Of a stretch of DNA of 64,000 nt, positions 35,173 through 46,770 are shown one piece after another. The translations under genes were made by a program, and so were the position numbers. The stretch's first letter is position 1; the number at the start of each line of letters is the position of its first letter. The notes under the pieces were generated by a model. It worked only from the letters and a program-made list of their open reading frames with translations. It was not told where the DNA came from and searched no databases. Origin of the DNA: Primula veris (Eukaryota > Streptophyta > Magnoliopsida > Ericales > Primulaceae); contig OY821751.1 of assembly GCA_963682055.1 (NCBI GenBank), positions 10,788,001-10,852,000 on the forward strand, given 5' to 3'.

Positions 35173-36285
35173 ATGGAAAAAGGTTGGATTCATATCAGAA
35201 ACAAATTAGACCCTATATATCTGAATGGAGTTTCAAATTTTATTTAGTTTGCCTATGCTAATAAGAATAATGAGTCAAAGATACCATGTCCCTGTAAAAA
35301 TTGTGCAAATCGTAAATATGAAACTAAGGGCGAGGTATTAGCACATCTTATACAATATGGATTTTTAACTCAATATATAACCTGGACACAGCATGGATTT
35401 TTAACTTCTGATTCAATTTCGAATGATAATATGGTCGTTTGGTTCATGATGCACTCGGTGCTCATGGATTAAATCAAGATTTTACCCCAAATGTGTCACA
35501 ACAAAGTGATAGACCAGATGATCAAACGGAGAACTTTTTTAAGCTCTTAAAAGATGCAGAGAGAGAATTATATCCTGGTCGTGATTCATTCACAACATTA
35601 TCGTTTGCAGTCCAACTTATTCATATAAAAGTTCTTAATGGATGGAGTGATAAATCATTTGACATGTTGGTTGAGTTGTTAAAAAAAGCTTTTCCTAAAG
35701 GTGAAACAGTACCTAAATCATACTATGAGGCAAAAAAATTCAACGAGGCATTAGGTTATAGCTACAAAAATATCGACGCTTGTCCAAGGGATTGTATGCT
35801 ATACTGTAAAGATAAAGAAAACTTGATAAATGTGATCACTGCTGCCGGTCTAGATATAAATTGCGTAAAGGTGTTGGAGATAATGAACCCCCAATAATAG
35901 CAAACGTTCCTGCCAAACAAGTCAGGTACTTTCCTTTGAACCTTTTATTCTCGCATCTCAGGCCAAACAAGTTTGGTACATACAAGATCCCATCGATAAA
36001 GATTGGCAGCTAGTTATGAAGATGTTTCCTGCAGATGTGTATGATTTGTCTGGTAACAACAGTGAAGAAGATAATGTATCATATTATCAAGATGAACCTA
36101 ATAATGCTCAACAATTTAATGATACAACATCAACATCTGATGATATGTGAGTAGTGAATGAAGAAGATGGAACCCTAGTTGATCCTAATGTTAATGAGGA
36201 TATCGATGATAAGGACAGTGATTGTGGTGACGACGATGATGAATACTTCTCTGACGATTATCTTTATATTAGTGATGATGATTGA
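35173..36285 (+). pseudogene. CACTA TPase (Tnp2-type), internally deleted and frameshifted
   Basis: ATG at 35173 opens MEKGWIHIRNKLDPIYLNGV, the transposase-associated domain, with a TAG where the family reads FI(x)FA, and the Cys cluster CPCKNC. A frameshift near 35436 leads into LVHDALGAHGLNQDF and LLKDAERELYPG...FPKGETVPKSYYEAKK, then YKNIDACPRDCMLY. A second frameshift near 35822 leads to DKCDHCCRSRYK and AKQVRYFPL. The sequence then jumps after 52 nt to AKQVWYIQDPIDKDWQLVMK, the C-terminal DUF4216-type region, with a TGA at 36148 and an acidic tail to 36285. The whole Tnp2 catalytic core is missing. In the family this protein cuts the element ends together with TNPA. Confidence 0.85.
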
Positions 36286-36624
36286 TGATATCATTAATAG
36301 TTTAGTGATGATGAGGATATCACTAACAGTGTCAGTAGTGATTGATGATGGGGAGTAATTTATGTTGTTTTTTTAATGAATTCTTTTCATTTTTTTAGCG
36401 CACCTTGGATTTCAGAATTTTTGCTTTAAATTTTGGGAATGTTTGGTTTTGCTATTACTGATTAAATCATGAGTTTTTTTATTATTGATTTTCTGGCGTT
36501 TTGTTTTTAGAATTTCTCCGATTGCATTTGGTGTTTTCTTTCTCGCTTTGGTGTTTATTATTGAGTTTGTTTAATCACATTAGTTGTGTTTGCTAAAGTT
36601 TTTTTTTCTTCAAGCAGGTAGGCG

Positions 36625-39383
36625 ATGGGAAGACTGAATGCTCGTTCTCGAACTACTGGACCCATGGCTAACATTTTGCAAGGATCGTCATCTATTCCTC
36701 ATTTCACTCATCAAGGTCCTGCAAATCCAAACATTAGTTCCCCCCAAGACATTGAGAATACAACAGGTTGTTTCGGTTTAGCAATTATTGTTTTATATTC
36801 TTTTTTTTTGGGGTAGTACTTCACTTTAACGATAGATTACATATTCAACATTAGTTATTCTTTGCTATATTTGGACTGTTTAAACCCTCAAGAGGATTCC
36901 CCGAGACAACCAACAAAGAAGAAGACATGCAGTCAATCTAGACCTTATATTGATTGGGGTACAGGAAGAAAACTTGAAGTTCAATTAAACACTCACAACC
37001 AACCTATTGGGAAGAATGCACCAAAACTGGCTAGTCAATTAGGTGTGATAGATCGATCAGGGTATTTTTGTCCTATAATATATAATGATTGGAGGTGTAA
37101 AGAGCTTGGTACATATAAAGAACGCATCTGGAAAGAGGTCAAGGTAATATCTCAATCTATAACTTTTCTTAATCAGCATTTTGTTTATTTTTCTTCTTCA
37201 AAGATATACTATACTTGCTTAATCAACTTAGGACAACTTTTCTGTTTCTTTAGCTTAGAAAAGCTATAAGTTATAAGCCGATCGAGCTTAACTTCTTTGT
37301 TAAAACTATAAAAGTCCATCTTATTTTTCTTTCTGGAATCTTGACTATTAGTCTGATCAACTTAAACCTGAGCTTTTTTGGCACTGCGGCCTAGACTAGA
37401 TATAAGATTCACACTAGTAGTTTTTGTGTATTGTTATTCAATTAGTTTTAGTTTCACTATTATTAATTAATTATGATAAAATTTGAAATATTTAGGATAA
37501 CTGTAATGTTTCAAGCTCTTATAAGGAGACATGTTTGAGGTCCATTGGAAACAAATGGCGGAAATGGAAAGACTTAATAAGAAAGACTCATTACTACATA
37601 TATGACAACGATGAAGAACGTCTAGCAAATGTACCAGATGGTGTAGACCCTGATCAATGGAAAGTGTTTGTTCCATACCAAAGTACTGCTATTGCAAAGG
37701 TAAATACAGTTTCTTTGTATTCAAATAGTTATTTTTGGCAATTTAACACCTTCTACTTCGCTATGGGAATTTTTAAATCAAATAGATGGCTGCGATGAAA
37801 ACGTTTATACGTATAGTCATTCTTTCAAATTTAAAGTTGCTTTATGCAAGTGAAATCTAATGATAAAGTTGGAGGCAGTTAGAAAAAGTACGGTTTGACT
37901 GATTTGTTTTAGTACTAAAGTGAAGTTTCAATTTATTTAAAGTTGTAAGAGTTGATTTGTAATTTGGTTTATTTTGAAAGGTTTTTTATAAAATTTTGTA
38001 GCTAACTTTTCTTTTTTATTTAATGGAGATTTTTTTGAAGATAACTGATTTTAAACAATTTATTTTGAACAACAATAGCAACGCAGCATAACCAATCGAG
38101 AAAATCAAAAAAGGAAAGTCATGGCACATACAAGTGGAAGAAAGTCTCACGCCATTGTACGAAATGAGGTAAATTCAGTCTTTTTAGTTGATTATGCCAG
38201 CATTTTTAGCATGTTAACACCGTCTAGCATATCTTCTTCTTCAATATAGACGACTTTAGATGGTGAAGAGCCCGAACGCTTAGATGTTTACACAAAAACT
38301 CATACAAATTCAGATGGTTCACCCGTTGATCAAGCTGCTGCTGAAGTGTTGGTATGTATTGTGAGGACCTATATAATGTTAAATTTTAAAAACTCTTTTG
38401 TAATGGTTTATTTAAGCTACTGATCAATAACTTATCCACAATTTTTTCATTAATTTTTTTGATATATCTCAGGATGCTATAAAGGAAAAATTACTAGGAA
38501 TTCTAAAAGCTGAACAAACTAGAGAATTACGAGATAAAGTGTTCACATATGTTCTTGGATGTGATACACGTGGACGTGTTCGTACTTTTGGGTTTGGTCC
38601 TTGCCCAACTCAAGTATTTGGAAATAAAAATAAACAAACTCATGAGCAGCCAGTTTCTGACGTGAAAAAAGTGCGGGAAGTTGTTAGCGAAGAGATGCGA
38701 GAAGTGGTTCGAGAAGAGGTGAGAGAAGAGGTGCACGAATTGGTGAAAGAAGAGATACGAGAAGTGCTGCTTAAAGAGCTACGGGAAGAGTTTACAGGGA
38801 AATTCGAACAGTTAGAGCGCCATTATGCAGGATTACACGATAAGGGCAAGAAGGTTTTGAAATCACATCAAACCAAGTCATCGGTACCCGTTCAGGTAAT
38901 CCAATGTTGTTTTCGTTGATTATATTTGTAATTTTTGTTGTAGTTTTGTTAATTTTCATCACATTCGTTTTAGGTTAAAGAGTTGACATGTCTGTTTCTT
39001 GCAAATAGTGTGTTAAAACACACATTTTTATACTCATCTGGACCTTTTAAAATCCAAATTCAGTATTGACTATGTTTCTTGGTTTTATTCTGAAATTGAT
39101 GTTTATTATTTGTCATATATTATATTATTATATTGCAGCAAGTGTCAGATGCTCGAATCTCTCAACATCACACTAAAAATATTAAATGTTCCCCAATAAA
39201 GGTAAATTAATTAATAAAAATGAAATGAACTCCATTTAAATTTTGAGCATTAGTTAAGACAATTTATTGTTTCTATGTATTATTCTAACTAAAATGGGTG
39301 TTCAGCGTCTCAATGTTGATCGGCCAAAAATGAATTTAGCTAAAGGAAACGACCTAAAGAAATTAGAACGTCAGCGTACATGA
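36625..39383 (+). CDS. CACTA TNPA-like protein (Ptta/En/Spm transposase family), multi-exon
   Basis: Eight exons with GT-AG boundaries: 36625-36766, 36893-37143, 37496-37699, 38079-38168, 38250-38351, 38473-38895, 39139-39201 and 39306-39383, giving 450 aa. Exon 1 starts MGRLNARSRTTGPMANILQG. Exons 2-3 hold a Trp-rich domain (RPYIDWGTGRKLEVQLNTHN; SIGNKWRKWKDLIRKTHYYI; DEERLANVPDGVDPDQWKVF), typical of plant Transposase_24 proteins. Exon 5 has ERLDVYTKTHTNSDGSPVDQ. Exon 6 has GRVRTFGFGPCPTQVFG, then a Glu/Arg-rich coiled coil (REVVREEVREEVHELVKEEI). Exon 8 meets a TGA at 39381, though the frame stays open on to a donor at 39443. The family binds the subterminal repeats and helps TPase. The long splice-consistent frame suggests the truncated protein could still be made. 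Confidence 0.82.
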
Positions 39384-40888
39384 TTACAAAATAACGACAA
39401 GGTACTCATGAAATCTCAAGCCAGGCCATCAGTGCTACTTCAGGTGATACATTGTTGTTTAGGTGGATTATATGTTCCATTATTTGTTAAATCTATTCTA
39501 TCTCGATTGCACAGTATTTTTATATTTTCCATAGGCTATATCTCTTTATTAATCCTCTCTTCCTTATTTACACTCTGCATTTTCTCTCTATAGATATATT
39601 ATAGCAAAGAAATTCTTGGCGTGTGCATAAAAGGCCTCTGCTATTAATATTATAAGTTCACTATTTGGGATATGGACTTTTTTTCCTTTTGATCTTATAA
39701 TTATAGTATACTTACAAATTAACCATAAAGATTTTGCTCGCATGTCAACTTTTTTTATATTTTTTATTTATATATCAGCGAACGTCAGACGTTCAAAGCT
39801 CTCACCATGAGTCTCGGTCATCTAAGGTAATATAATAAACAAAAATGAACAAGACATCATATTCATTGTCAATTTCAAGTAAGATAAATGTGTTAATACT
39901 GATAAGTTTTTGTACAGGATGGAATGAGTGTTAAGCTTCATAAAGTTGATCAACCAAAAAACTTAGTAGTTGACGGTATGATGTCTAAAGACTCCAAGAA
40001 AATAGTCCATAGAAAATTAGATTTTTCACAAGAAAGGAGAAACACAGTCCTGAAATACCAAGACAAGTCATCGATACCAGTTCAGCTAATATGATCTTGG
40101 CTTGATTAATTTTCTTAATTGTTTGCTGGAGTTTTAATTTTTATATCTATTGCTTGTTTGTAAAGCTTGACATGTCTATGCCTAATTTTATTTTATTTTT
40201 AACAAAAGTTTTTACATCGACCTAAACTATATAAAACAAGTAATATTATTTATAAGTTTCATTTCATGATGATGTTAATTTAATGTTAATTTTTAATGAA
40301 AAGGTAATGAAATTCTTCTAATTTTATTATACAGTACTAGTCATTTTTACATCATGAGTAGAAAACGTATTCAAATAATTTATAGCATGCTAACAAAAAG
40401 AAAAATTGTGTATAAATTACAGCAAGTGTCAGATGCTGAAAGCTCCCATCATCAGTCGGATGGCCTTAACCATCGCCCATTTAAGGTAAATTGATTAATA
40501 AAAATGAATGAAATCGGTTTTGTGGTTAATTTGAAGTAAGATATATGTGCTATCGATTATATAGGTTGGAGCTATTGTTAACCTTCTGAATAATGCTAAT
40601 CCAAGAAAGATTGTGACAGAAGGTACAATAATTTTTAAAGATCCCAAGAAAGAACTGGATGGTGTGCGATTAGGTGATGGATTTTGGATTGTGCGCATAG
40701 ACAAAGTGTTGATGGCTAATGAAAATCTACTGATTAGTCGTTGTGATATCCGCAAATTAGGACAAGCTATTAATTTATTCTGTCAAACACTTATGTTTTC
40801 GAATCTTTTGTCCCAATCATCAGTATTTGTCAATCGTTATTTGAAATTTGTCGTGTTTTTTCCTTGTTTGCAGGTAAAAAAAAATTAG
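39384..40888 (+). pseudogene. 3' exons of the TNPA-like gene beyond the premature stop
   Basis: Exon 8 remainder to 39443 (LQNNDKVLMKSQARPSVLLQ); exon 9 39779-39826 (RTSDVQSSHHESRSSK); exon 10 39918-40094, whose donor is changed from GT to CT so it runs into a TGA; exon 11 40423-40485 (QVSDAESSHHQSDG...); exon 12 from 40565 (VGAIVNLLNNANPRKIVTEG, GTIIFKDPKKELDGVRLGDG, FWIVRIDKVLMANENLL), matching the C-terminal domain of plant En/Spm-type proteins, with a last stop at 40886. Exons 7-8, 9-10 and 11-12 are repeats of one module. Confidence 0.7.
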
Positions 40889-41549
40889 GCGTGCCTTTGT
40901 CTTTGCAAAATGAGTTATGCGGACGTTATTAACTACAAATGTTATTGTGGTTCCTAGAATAGAAGTATATAAGCATTGTGCATATTACAATGCTAGATGA
41001 ATCCTTTAAATTAGATTTTTCTATTAGACATTTTTAGTTCGGCTAAGACAATGTTTTATATTTTATGTTGAATTCTATGGATCAAATGTTTGTATATATT
41101 ATTTTATCTCTATTTTCTTATCAGATTGATATGTTCATCATTGAATTATATATGTTTACAATATTATAGTGGTTTAGAAGTATGTGAAACATATTGAAAG
41201 TGGTAAACTAAAGGACAAATTGAAATATACATATATTTGAAGAATTAATGGCGTTTTTCAACTATAAAATTCGGTTTATTATCGCCTTAATTGCACTATT
41301 AGTAGCGGTTGTTGTTGCATCCGCCGTAAAAACTAACTTTTTAAAGGCGGTTTACAATCGCCTTATAAGCTCATTGAAAACCGCCTTTATTTTTTGAGGC
41401 GGTTGTCAACCGCCATAAACTTTTTGCAACGCTTGCAGAAATGGCGGTCGTCAAACCGCCTCAAAAACCGCCTCAAAAGGTTTTTAAGCGGTTTTATCAC
41501 CTTCTAAGGCGGTTTTAAACCGCCTTTAATGACCTGTTTTCTAGTAGTA

Positions 41550-42024
41550 TTGTTTTTCACTGAGTCTCATGAGAAATACGTTGTAACTTGAGAACGAATT
41601 ACCCTTTTCAGGTGGAAGGGAAAATATCGTTTAAGGGCATGACAAGAACTCGCCTCATATTTTCTTTTATGCTTTATTACATTTCCGTCTTCATTCTAGT
41701 ACTGTTACTTTATGTAATTTCTTTTCTATGCCGTAATGTAGCTTTTTATTCTGTTCGGTAGTGTAGTTTTCTTTTCATTACCGAATAATCCGACAGTTTA
41801 GTAATTATAACATTCTGTCCGGCAGTTTCAGTTTATTACAAAACAACCCGACAGTTTAATAATTATATTATCTCTGTCCGGTAGTTTCTGTTATTTACGT
41901 TTCAATCCTCTTGTGTTAGAATTTGTACTTCATTCCTCTATTCCATTTTACGAAATGAAATTGTTTATTTCCGTTTATTCCTTGTTCTTTATACTATTGA
42001 TTTTTGAGACTGCAAAAACCAACA
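41550..42024 (-). mobile_element. Main fragment of LTR family B copy 3
   Basis: In inverted orientation it starts at 42024 with TGTTGGTTTTTGCAGTCTC and runs through the CCGACAGTTTAGTAATTATA-type repeats, then TGCCCTTAAACGATATTTTC and CAAGTTACAACGT. These align with TGCCCTTAACCGATATTCGC and CAAGGTACAACGT of copy 1. The CACTA element interrupts it at 41549; the rest is at 32751-32831. Confidence 0.7.
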
Positions 42025-42669
42025 AAGACCTCGTGAGCGGCAAAAAAGAGATCACATGAGAGGAGGTGGTCCCGACAGTGTGGGAAACTAAGAATCTAGT
42101 GCCAAATTTATGAGGCAGCCATTTTGGGTCTCTACTATTTGAGGGCCTCACTTTACTTTAGATTTATTTCATATGTCGACCATATATAATTGCTATATAG
42201 TATTGTTTTGTGTATCAGTATTATTATGTACCAATTTTTTGTTTAATCGCCTTCTTAGTAGGATTTTGTGCTCTTCGTAAAAATGACACATGTGCATCAA
42301 ATTTAAAACCGAAACAAAAACGTAGCTATATTATGCATGATTGTCAATTTTCATATAGCAAAAATCAAAAATTATTTATTACTGTATATTCTTCCGGTAG
42401 GTATGTTTTTTATACTTTAACTTCAACATTTTTAATACTTAACTTCAATGTCACTCAATTTTCTTACATGAATTTATGTTAAAGGAAGGCCTCGTTTTTT
42501 ATCCTGATTTGCACTTCAATTATGCTGGAGACGGCAATGTTTACGTATATAGGTTAGTGGGTGAAAAAGTTTTCTTTGGTGATTCTTCGACAAGTTAATA
42601 AGCTTAAAACTGGTATGTATGGGAAACTTTCCCTAAATTAATCTATCAATCTAGGTATCTATTTATTCA
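42025..42669. other. Intergenic stretch, no gene recognised
   Basis: AT-rich; the 90-codon frame at 42210-42482 has no family motif and is not called. Confidence 0.45.
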
Positions 42670-42823
42670 CACTAAAAAAAAAATTAAGATAGTAACAATT
42701 TACTTTTTGAAAACTGTTAGTAAAAGTAAGTGTCGCTAAATTTTAGCAACACTCACTCTACCATCAATTTAGCAACACACACTCTGATGATATTAAGTTG
42801 ATTTTTTTTTTTTTTTGATAGTG
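42670..42823. mobile_element. CACTA-type MITE, copy 2
   Basis: 154 bp, ends CACTAAAAAAAAAATTAAG and TTTTTTGATAGTG, with a perfect 3-bp duplication TCA (42667-42669 and 42824-42826), the duplication length of CACTA transposons. The inner sequence matches copy 1 at 45-205. Confidence 0.8.
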
Positions 42824-43126
42824 TCACCTGTTCTGTATACATATTATATATTTATCTGGCGTAAAAGTACATGAGAATTTCAATTATAAGGTGTTAGTAT
42901 GACGTGTTGCATAATAAATAGAAGAAGAGAGACTATACGAACAAAGTACAAACACCAATTTCTTTCTCATACGGATAAATAAAATCTAGATAATAATTTC
43001 TAATATACTGATTAAAATCTAGAAAAATGGTTCTAAATGTTTACCAGAAAATAGTTCTAATGTTCTTTTACTGGAATTTGAAATACCAAAATTTAGTAAT
43101 TTACACTTGATCACCTTACTACTTAA

Positions 43127-43297
43127 TCAGAGCTGAGAATAAGGAGCAAAAGCCAACAATATCAAAAGTGCAAATATCACTACCGGGACGAAGAGGAGCT
43201 GTGATGGAGGCGGAGCAAATGGGGGAAGGAGCAGCGGCGCAACTAGTATGGACACTGTGAAAATCACCATCAAGAAAAAGAAAACTAACTTGAACAT
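43127..43297 (-). CDS. ARGOS/OSR-like small membrane protein, copy 3
   Basis: 56 aa in a frame easily missed because a slightly longer overlapping minus-strand frame (43119-43304) hides it. MFKLVFFFLMVIFTVSILVA leads to PLLLPPFAPPPSQLLFVPVV, then IFALLILLAFAPYSQL and a stop. It has the same two hydrophobic segments and Pro turn as copies 1 and 2, with LPPFAPPP in place of LPPLPPPP. An in-frame TGA two codons upstream fixes the ATG at 43297. A TATATAAAATATATA-type promoter lies upstream (about 43335-43360). Short for the family, possibly N-terminally reduced; expression is uncertain. Confidence 0.65.
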   Translation of the reverse strand: MFKLVFFFLMVIFTVSILVAPLLLPPFAPPPSQLLFVPVVIFALLILLAFAPYSQL

Positions 43298-44239
43298 CTC
43301 TCATAAAATGATAAAAAGAACATATGATTAATTATGTATGTATATATATTTTATATAAAAAAAACAAGACCTTATTATATTCCGCGGCTGATTATGTATG
43401 CAATGTAGATAGGAATAGAAAAGGAGGTTAAGGGGGATGTATGTGAACTAAATTATAAGTATCCTAATATTGGGTCATGACGTTAGCAATACCATGCACG
43501 ACGTAATTTGGAATAAATTCTTTGGCCGGATACATCGTACTAGGGGGATATTTGGTATTATTAATAGAAAAATGTTAATATGTGTCTGAAGATACATATA
43601 TATCTGGTGTAAATAAATTATTACTAAAAAAAAAAAAATGATTTGTTGTGAGTCATTTAGGTGGCCTACTCCAAGAATGTATCTTTGGCCTAAGTTGAGT
43701 TTATTACCGTATATACCCTAACCTCTATTATATAAAAAAACATTAGAGTTCATTTTATATATCTTTTTGATAAATCATAGACTTTGGTCGGTTAAGTTGT
43801 GCTTTTCAATAATAGTTATTAAGATGATCGATAATAATAAATTAGACAATGTTATCTTTTTTTATTGATCGGGTAAATTACAGTGTTTTTTTACAATAGT
43901 TTCTAACAGTTTAATGCTCGGTGTAGATCCTCGGGTTTTGACTTGACTTTTAGTTAACCTGTACTTCTTAGTGAGATAAACTCTGAAAAGTCTCTGTACT
44001 AATATATCTTTTTCTGCTTGGAAGTCATATGATCTCGTTGTAATGTTATTTGACTCTATTTATAGGGGTACGTGATCTACATGATGTTAACAAGTGGTGC
44101 TTTCATTTTCTCAGATCATGGGCTTTTTATGTAGTGGGCTTCGTCAATTGGAGTTGGTACAATGGATAATTACCTTTCCTATTTTATGAAAGAAATGACC
44201 ATCGTGTCTTTATTTCAATTGTGCTCCTTATGTTTAAGG
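43298..44239. other. Intergenic stretch, no gene recognised
   Basis: AT-rich, short frames only. Confidence 0.5.
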
Positions 44240-44405
44240 TGATGGATTCCCATGAAAAATATATGGGTCGGGTTACTATCGAATATCGCTTAACGGATAT
44301 TATTTTCATGTCGTATCATTTTTGTATAAATATCAATGAATAAAGACTGACCATTTATCTCTCTATACTTATTTCTTCATATCTCTATATATTGCTAATA
44401 TATCA
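44240..44405 (+). mobile_element. Probable right end of a copia LTR
   Basis: Contains TGTATAAATATCAATGAATA with overlapping TATA-like and AATAAA-like signals and ends near ATATATCACA. It is followed by CAACACGTTATCGGCAC, a phrase typical of the start of the internal region in one plant Ty1-copia group. The left border was not found. Confidence 0.45.
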
Positions 44406-44839
44406 CACAACACGTTATCGGCACTTTGCTTTCGTAGATTGGAGTAAAAAAGGCTAGAAGATTAGATTATTTGCTGGAATATAAGGCTAAACACACGAAT
44501 ATTGAGTATATATAGTTATTGTTTTATCGACCGTCCTCAACATAGCATGCGAAAGGTACATAAATTTCTCAAAACTATGTATAAATTGCTATGGTAAACT
44601 ACTGAAAATTAACCCCTACATGCATATACATGCACATGTTTAGTTCTTGTTAAAGAATGCTTGTATGTATATCCAATGGCACGAATTAATATTGCTACTG
44701 AAGCATTGTTAATCGCATGACATATAACCCCTGCATGTATAGTGGATTAAATTACTATTACATGATTACGTAGTAAATACACGCATGATAATCAAGTAAA
44801 TATATTAGAGATTATTAATGTCGTTTATAAGCAGGAATA

Positions 44840-44879
<40 letters not shown>

Positions 44880-45419
44880 ATGTTTAGTTCTTGTTAAAGA
44901 ATACTTGTATGTATATCCAATGGTACGAATTAATATTGATACTGAAATAATGTTAATCGCATGACATATAACCCCTGCATGTATCGTGGATTAAATTACT
45001 ATTGCATGATTATGTAGTAATACACACATGATAATCCAGTAAATATATTAGAGATTATTAATGCCGTTTATAAGTAGGAATAAACATATATATACATATA
45101 TATAGCACATGTTTAGTTCTTGTTAAAGAATGCTTGTATGTAAATCCAATGGCACGAATTAATATTGCTATTGAAGTATTGTTAATCGCATGACATATAA
45201 CCCGTGCATGTATAGTGGATTAAATTAGGGGTAATTCTCAATAAGTCATACTTTTCAAACTTAATTCCTAAAAAGTCACACATAAGATTACTCTCCCAAT
45301 TTAGTCACACTTTAATAAAAATATAAATAGGTCTCAGAATCTAATTCGGATGAGATGTATTACACTTTTCTCTCCCAAACCTATCTTTCTCTCTCTAACA
45401 AACCCTAAAAAATAAAATT

Positions 45420-45880
45420 AAAATTAATTTTTTCAAAAAAATAGATTATTTCATAAAAAAAAATTAGTCTTTTTAACGAAAAAATAGCTTATTTCACGAA
45501 AAAAAATAGTGTTTTCACAAAAAAAATAGTTCCTTTCACAAAAAAATTGTTTATTTTACAAAAAAAAACCAGCTTTTTCACAAAAAAAAAGGCTTTTTCA
45601 CAAAAAAGGCTTTTTCACAAAAAAAAGCTTTTTTTTTAAAAAAAAGAAGCTTTTTCACCAAAAAAAAGGAGCTTTTTCACACAAAAAAAAAATCAGTTTT
45701 TTTACAAAAAAACAGCTTTTTCACAAATAATACAACTTTTTCACAAAGGAAGCAGCTTTTTCACAAATAAAACAACTTTTTCACAAAGGAAACAGCTTTT
45801 TCACAAAGAAAACAACTTTTTCACCAATAAAACAGCCTTTTCCCCAAAAAACAACATTTTCACAAAAAAAAACAGTTTTT
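45420..45880. repeat. CTTTTTCACAAA array in the MULE
   Basis: More than fifteen imperfect units of 16-22 bp of the form AGCTTTTTCACAAAAAAAA, varying in the length of the A run and in the last bases. Confidence 0.9.
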
Positions 45881-45884
45881 TCAT

Positions 45885-46770
45885 AAATGTGCATAAAAAG
45901 TGCATAACGATACATAGAAAGTGCATAAATATGCATAACAAGTGCATAAATGTGTATAAAAATTGCATAAAACTGCATAAAAAGTGCATAAAGTGTATAA
46001 ATGTGCATAACAAGTACAAGAAAGTGCATAACAAGTGCATATATGTGCATAAAAATTGAATAAAAAGTGCATAAATGTGTACAACAAGTGCATAACCGTG
46101 TATAACAAGTGCATAAGAGTCAATCAAGGTGCATAAAAAGTGCATAAAAGTTAATCAAAGTGCATACGGATCAATAAAAATTGTATAAAAAGTGAATACG
46201 GTTGCATAAAAATTGCAATTATTGTCGGCTTCAAGCGCTCTTGTTATTTTGAGCTTACATATCTATATACTCACCCATCAAAAGTATATAATCTACAAAC
46301 ATAAAACAAGCGAACAAGTGACAATATAATTCCATTTATTGCCGTATACAATTCATAACAATATATTCATTGAACATTTTATCGAACACGTTGCGGGTAC
46401 AATTTTGTGAAATCATACCTAGATGCACGGTTGCATAAATCCAGCCAAACAAATACGAACCAAATTTATGCAATGTCAATAAAATTTATGAAATGCCCAA
46501 CAAATAAAAGGTGCATAAAATGTCAATAAAATTATATACGGGTGCATTAAAAGTGCATAAAAAGTACATACAAGTGCATAAAATGTCAATAAAAGTGCAT
46601 ACGAGTGCATAAAAGGTCAATAAATTTTCATACGGGTGCATAAAAAGTTCATAAAAGTGGACATGTACGGGTGCTTAAAATGTGCATAAAAGATCAATAA
46701 AATTGCATACAGGTGCATAAAATGTCAATACAATTGCATACGGGTGCATAAAAATATTAAAAATAAATAA
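45885..46770. repeat. GTGCATAAAA array in the MULE
   Basis: Many units of 10-20 bp such as AAGTGCATAAATGTGCATAA. It is dense at 45885-46215 and resumes at about 46510-46760 after a unique spacer. Minus-strand frames across it (M, H, L, C, F and T runs) are artefacts. Confidence 0.9.

Larger units (their letters stand above)
32832..41549 (+). mobile_element. CACTA (En/Spm-type) transposon, 8.7 kb
   Basis: Perfect 20-bp terminal inverted repeats TACTACTAGAAAACAGGTCA. The first base is T where the superfamily has C, a C-to-T type change at both ends. Subterminal regions (32858-33050 and 41335-41530) are packed with AACCGCC/GGCGGTT words in both orientations, the usual TNPA-binding architecture. 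Inside are a ruined TPase gene (35173-36285) and a multi-exon TNPA-like gene (36625-40888). A Helitron (33561-33854) is nested near the left end. No matching 3-bp target duplication was read. The element lies within an LTR of family B. Confidence 0.9.

Noticed and set aside
42210..42482. 90-codon plus-strand frame
   Set aside because: AT-rich, no motif, next to transposon remnants.
43119..43304. 61-codon minus-strand frame
   Set aside because: The biologically sensible frame is the neighbouring one (43127-43297), which matches the ARGOS/OSR core.
45781..46145. Minus-strand frames of 80-114 codons rich in His, Leu, Phe and Cys
   Set aside because: Products of the GTGCATAAAA and CTTTTTCACAAA arrays in the MULE.
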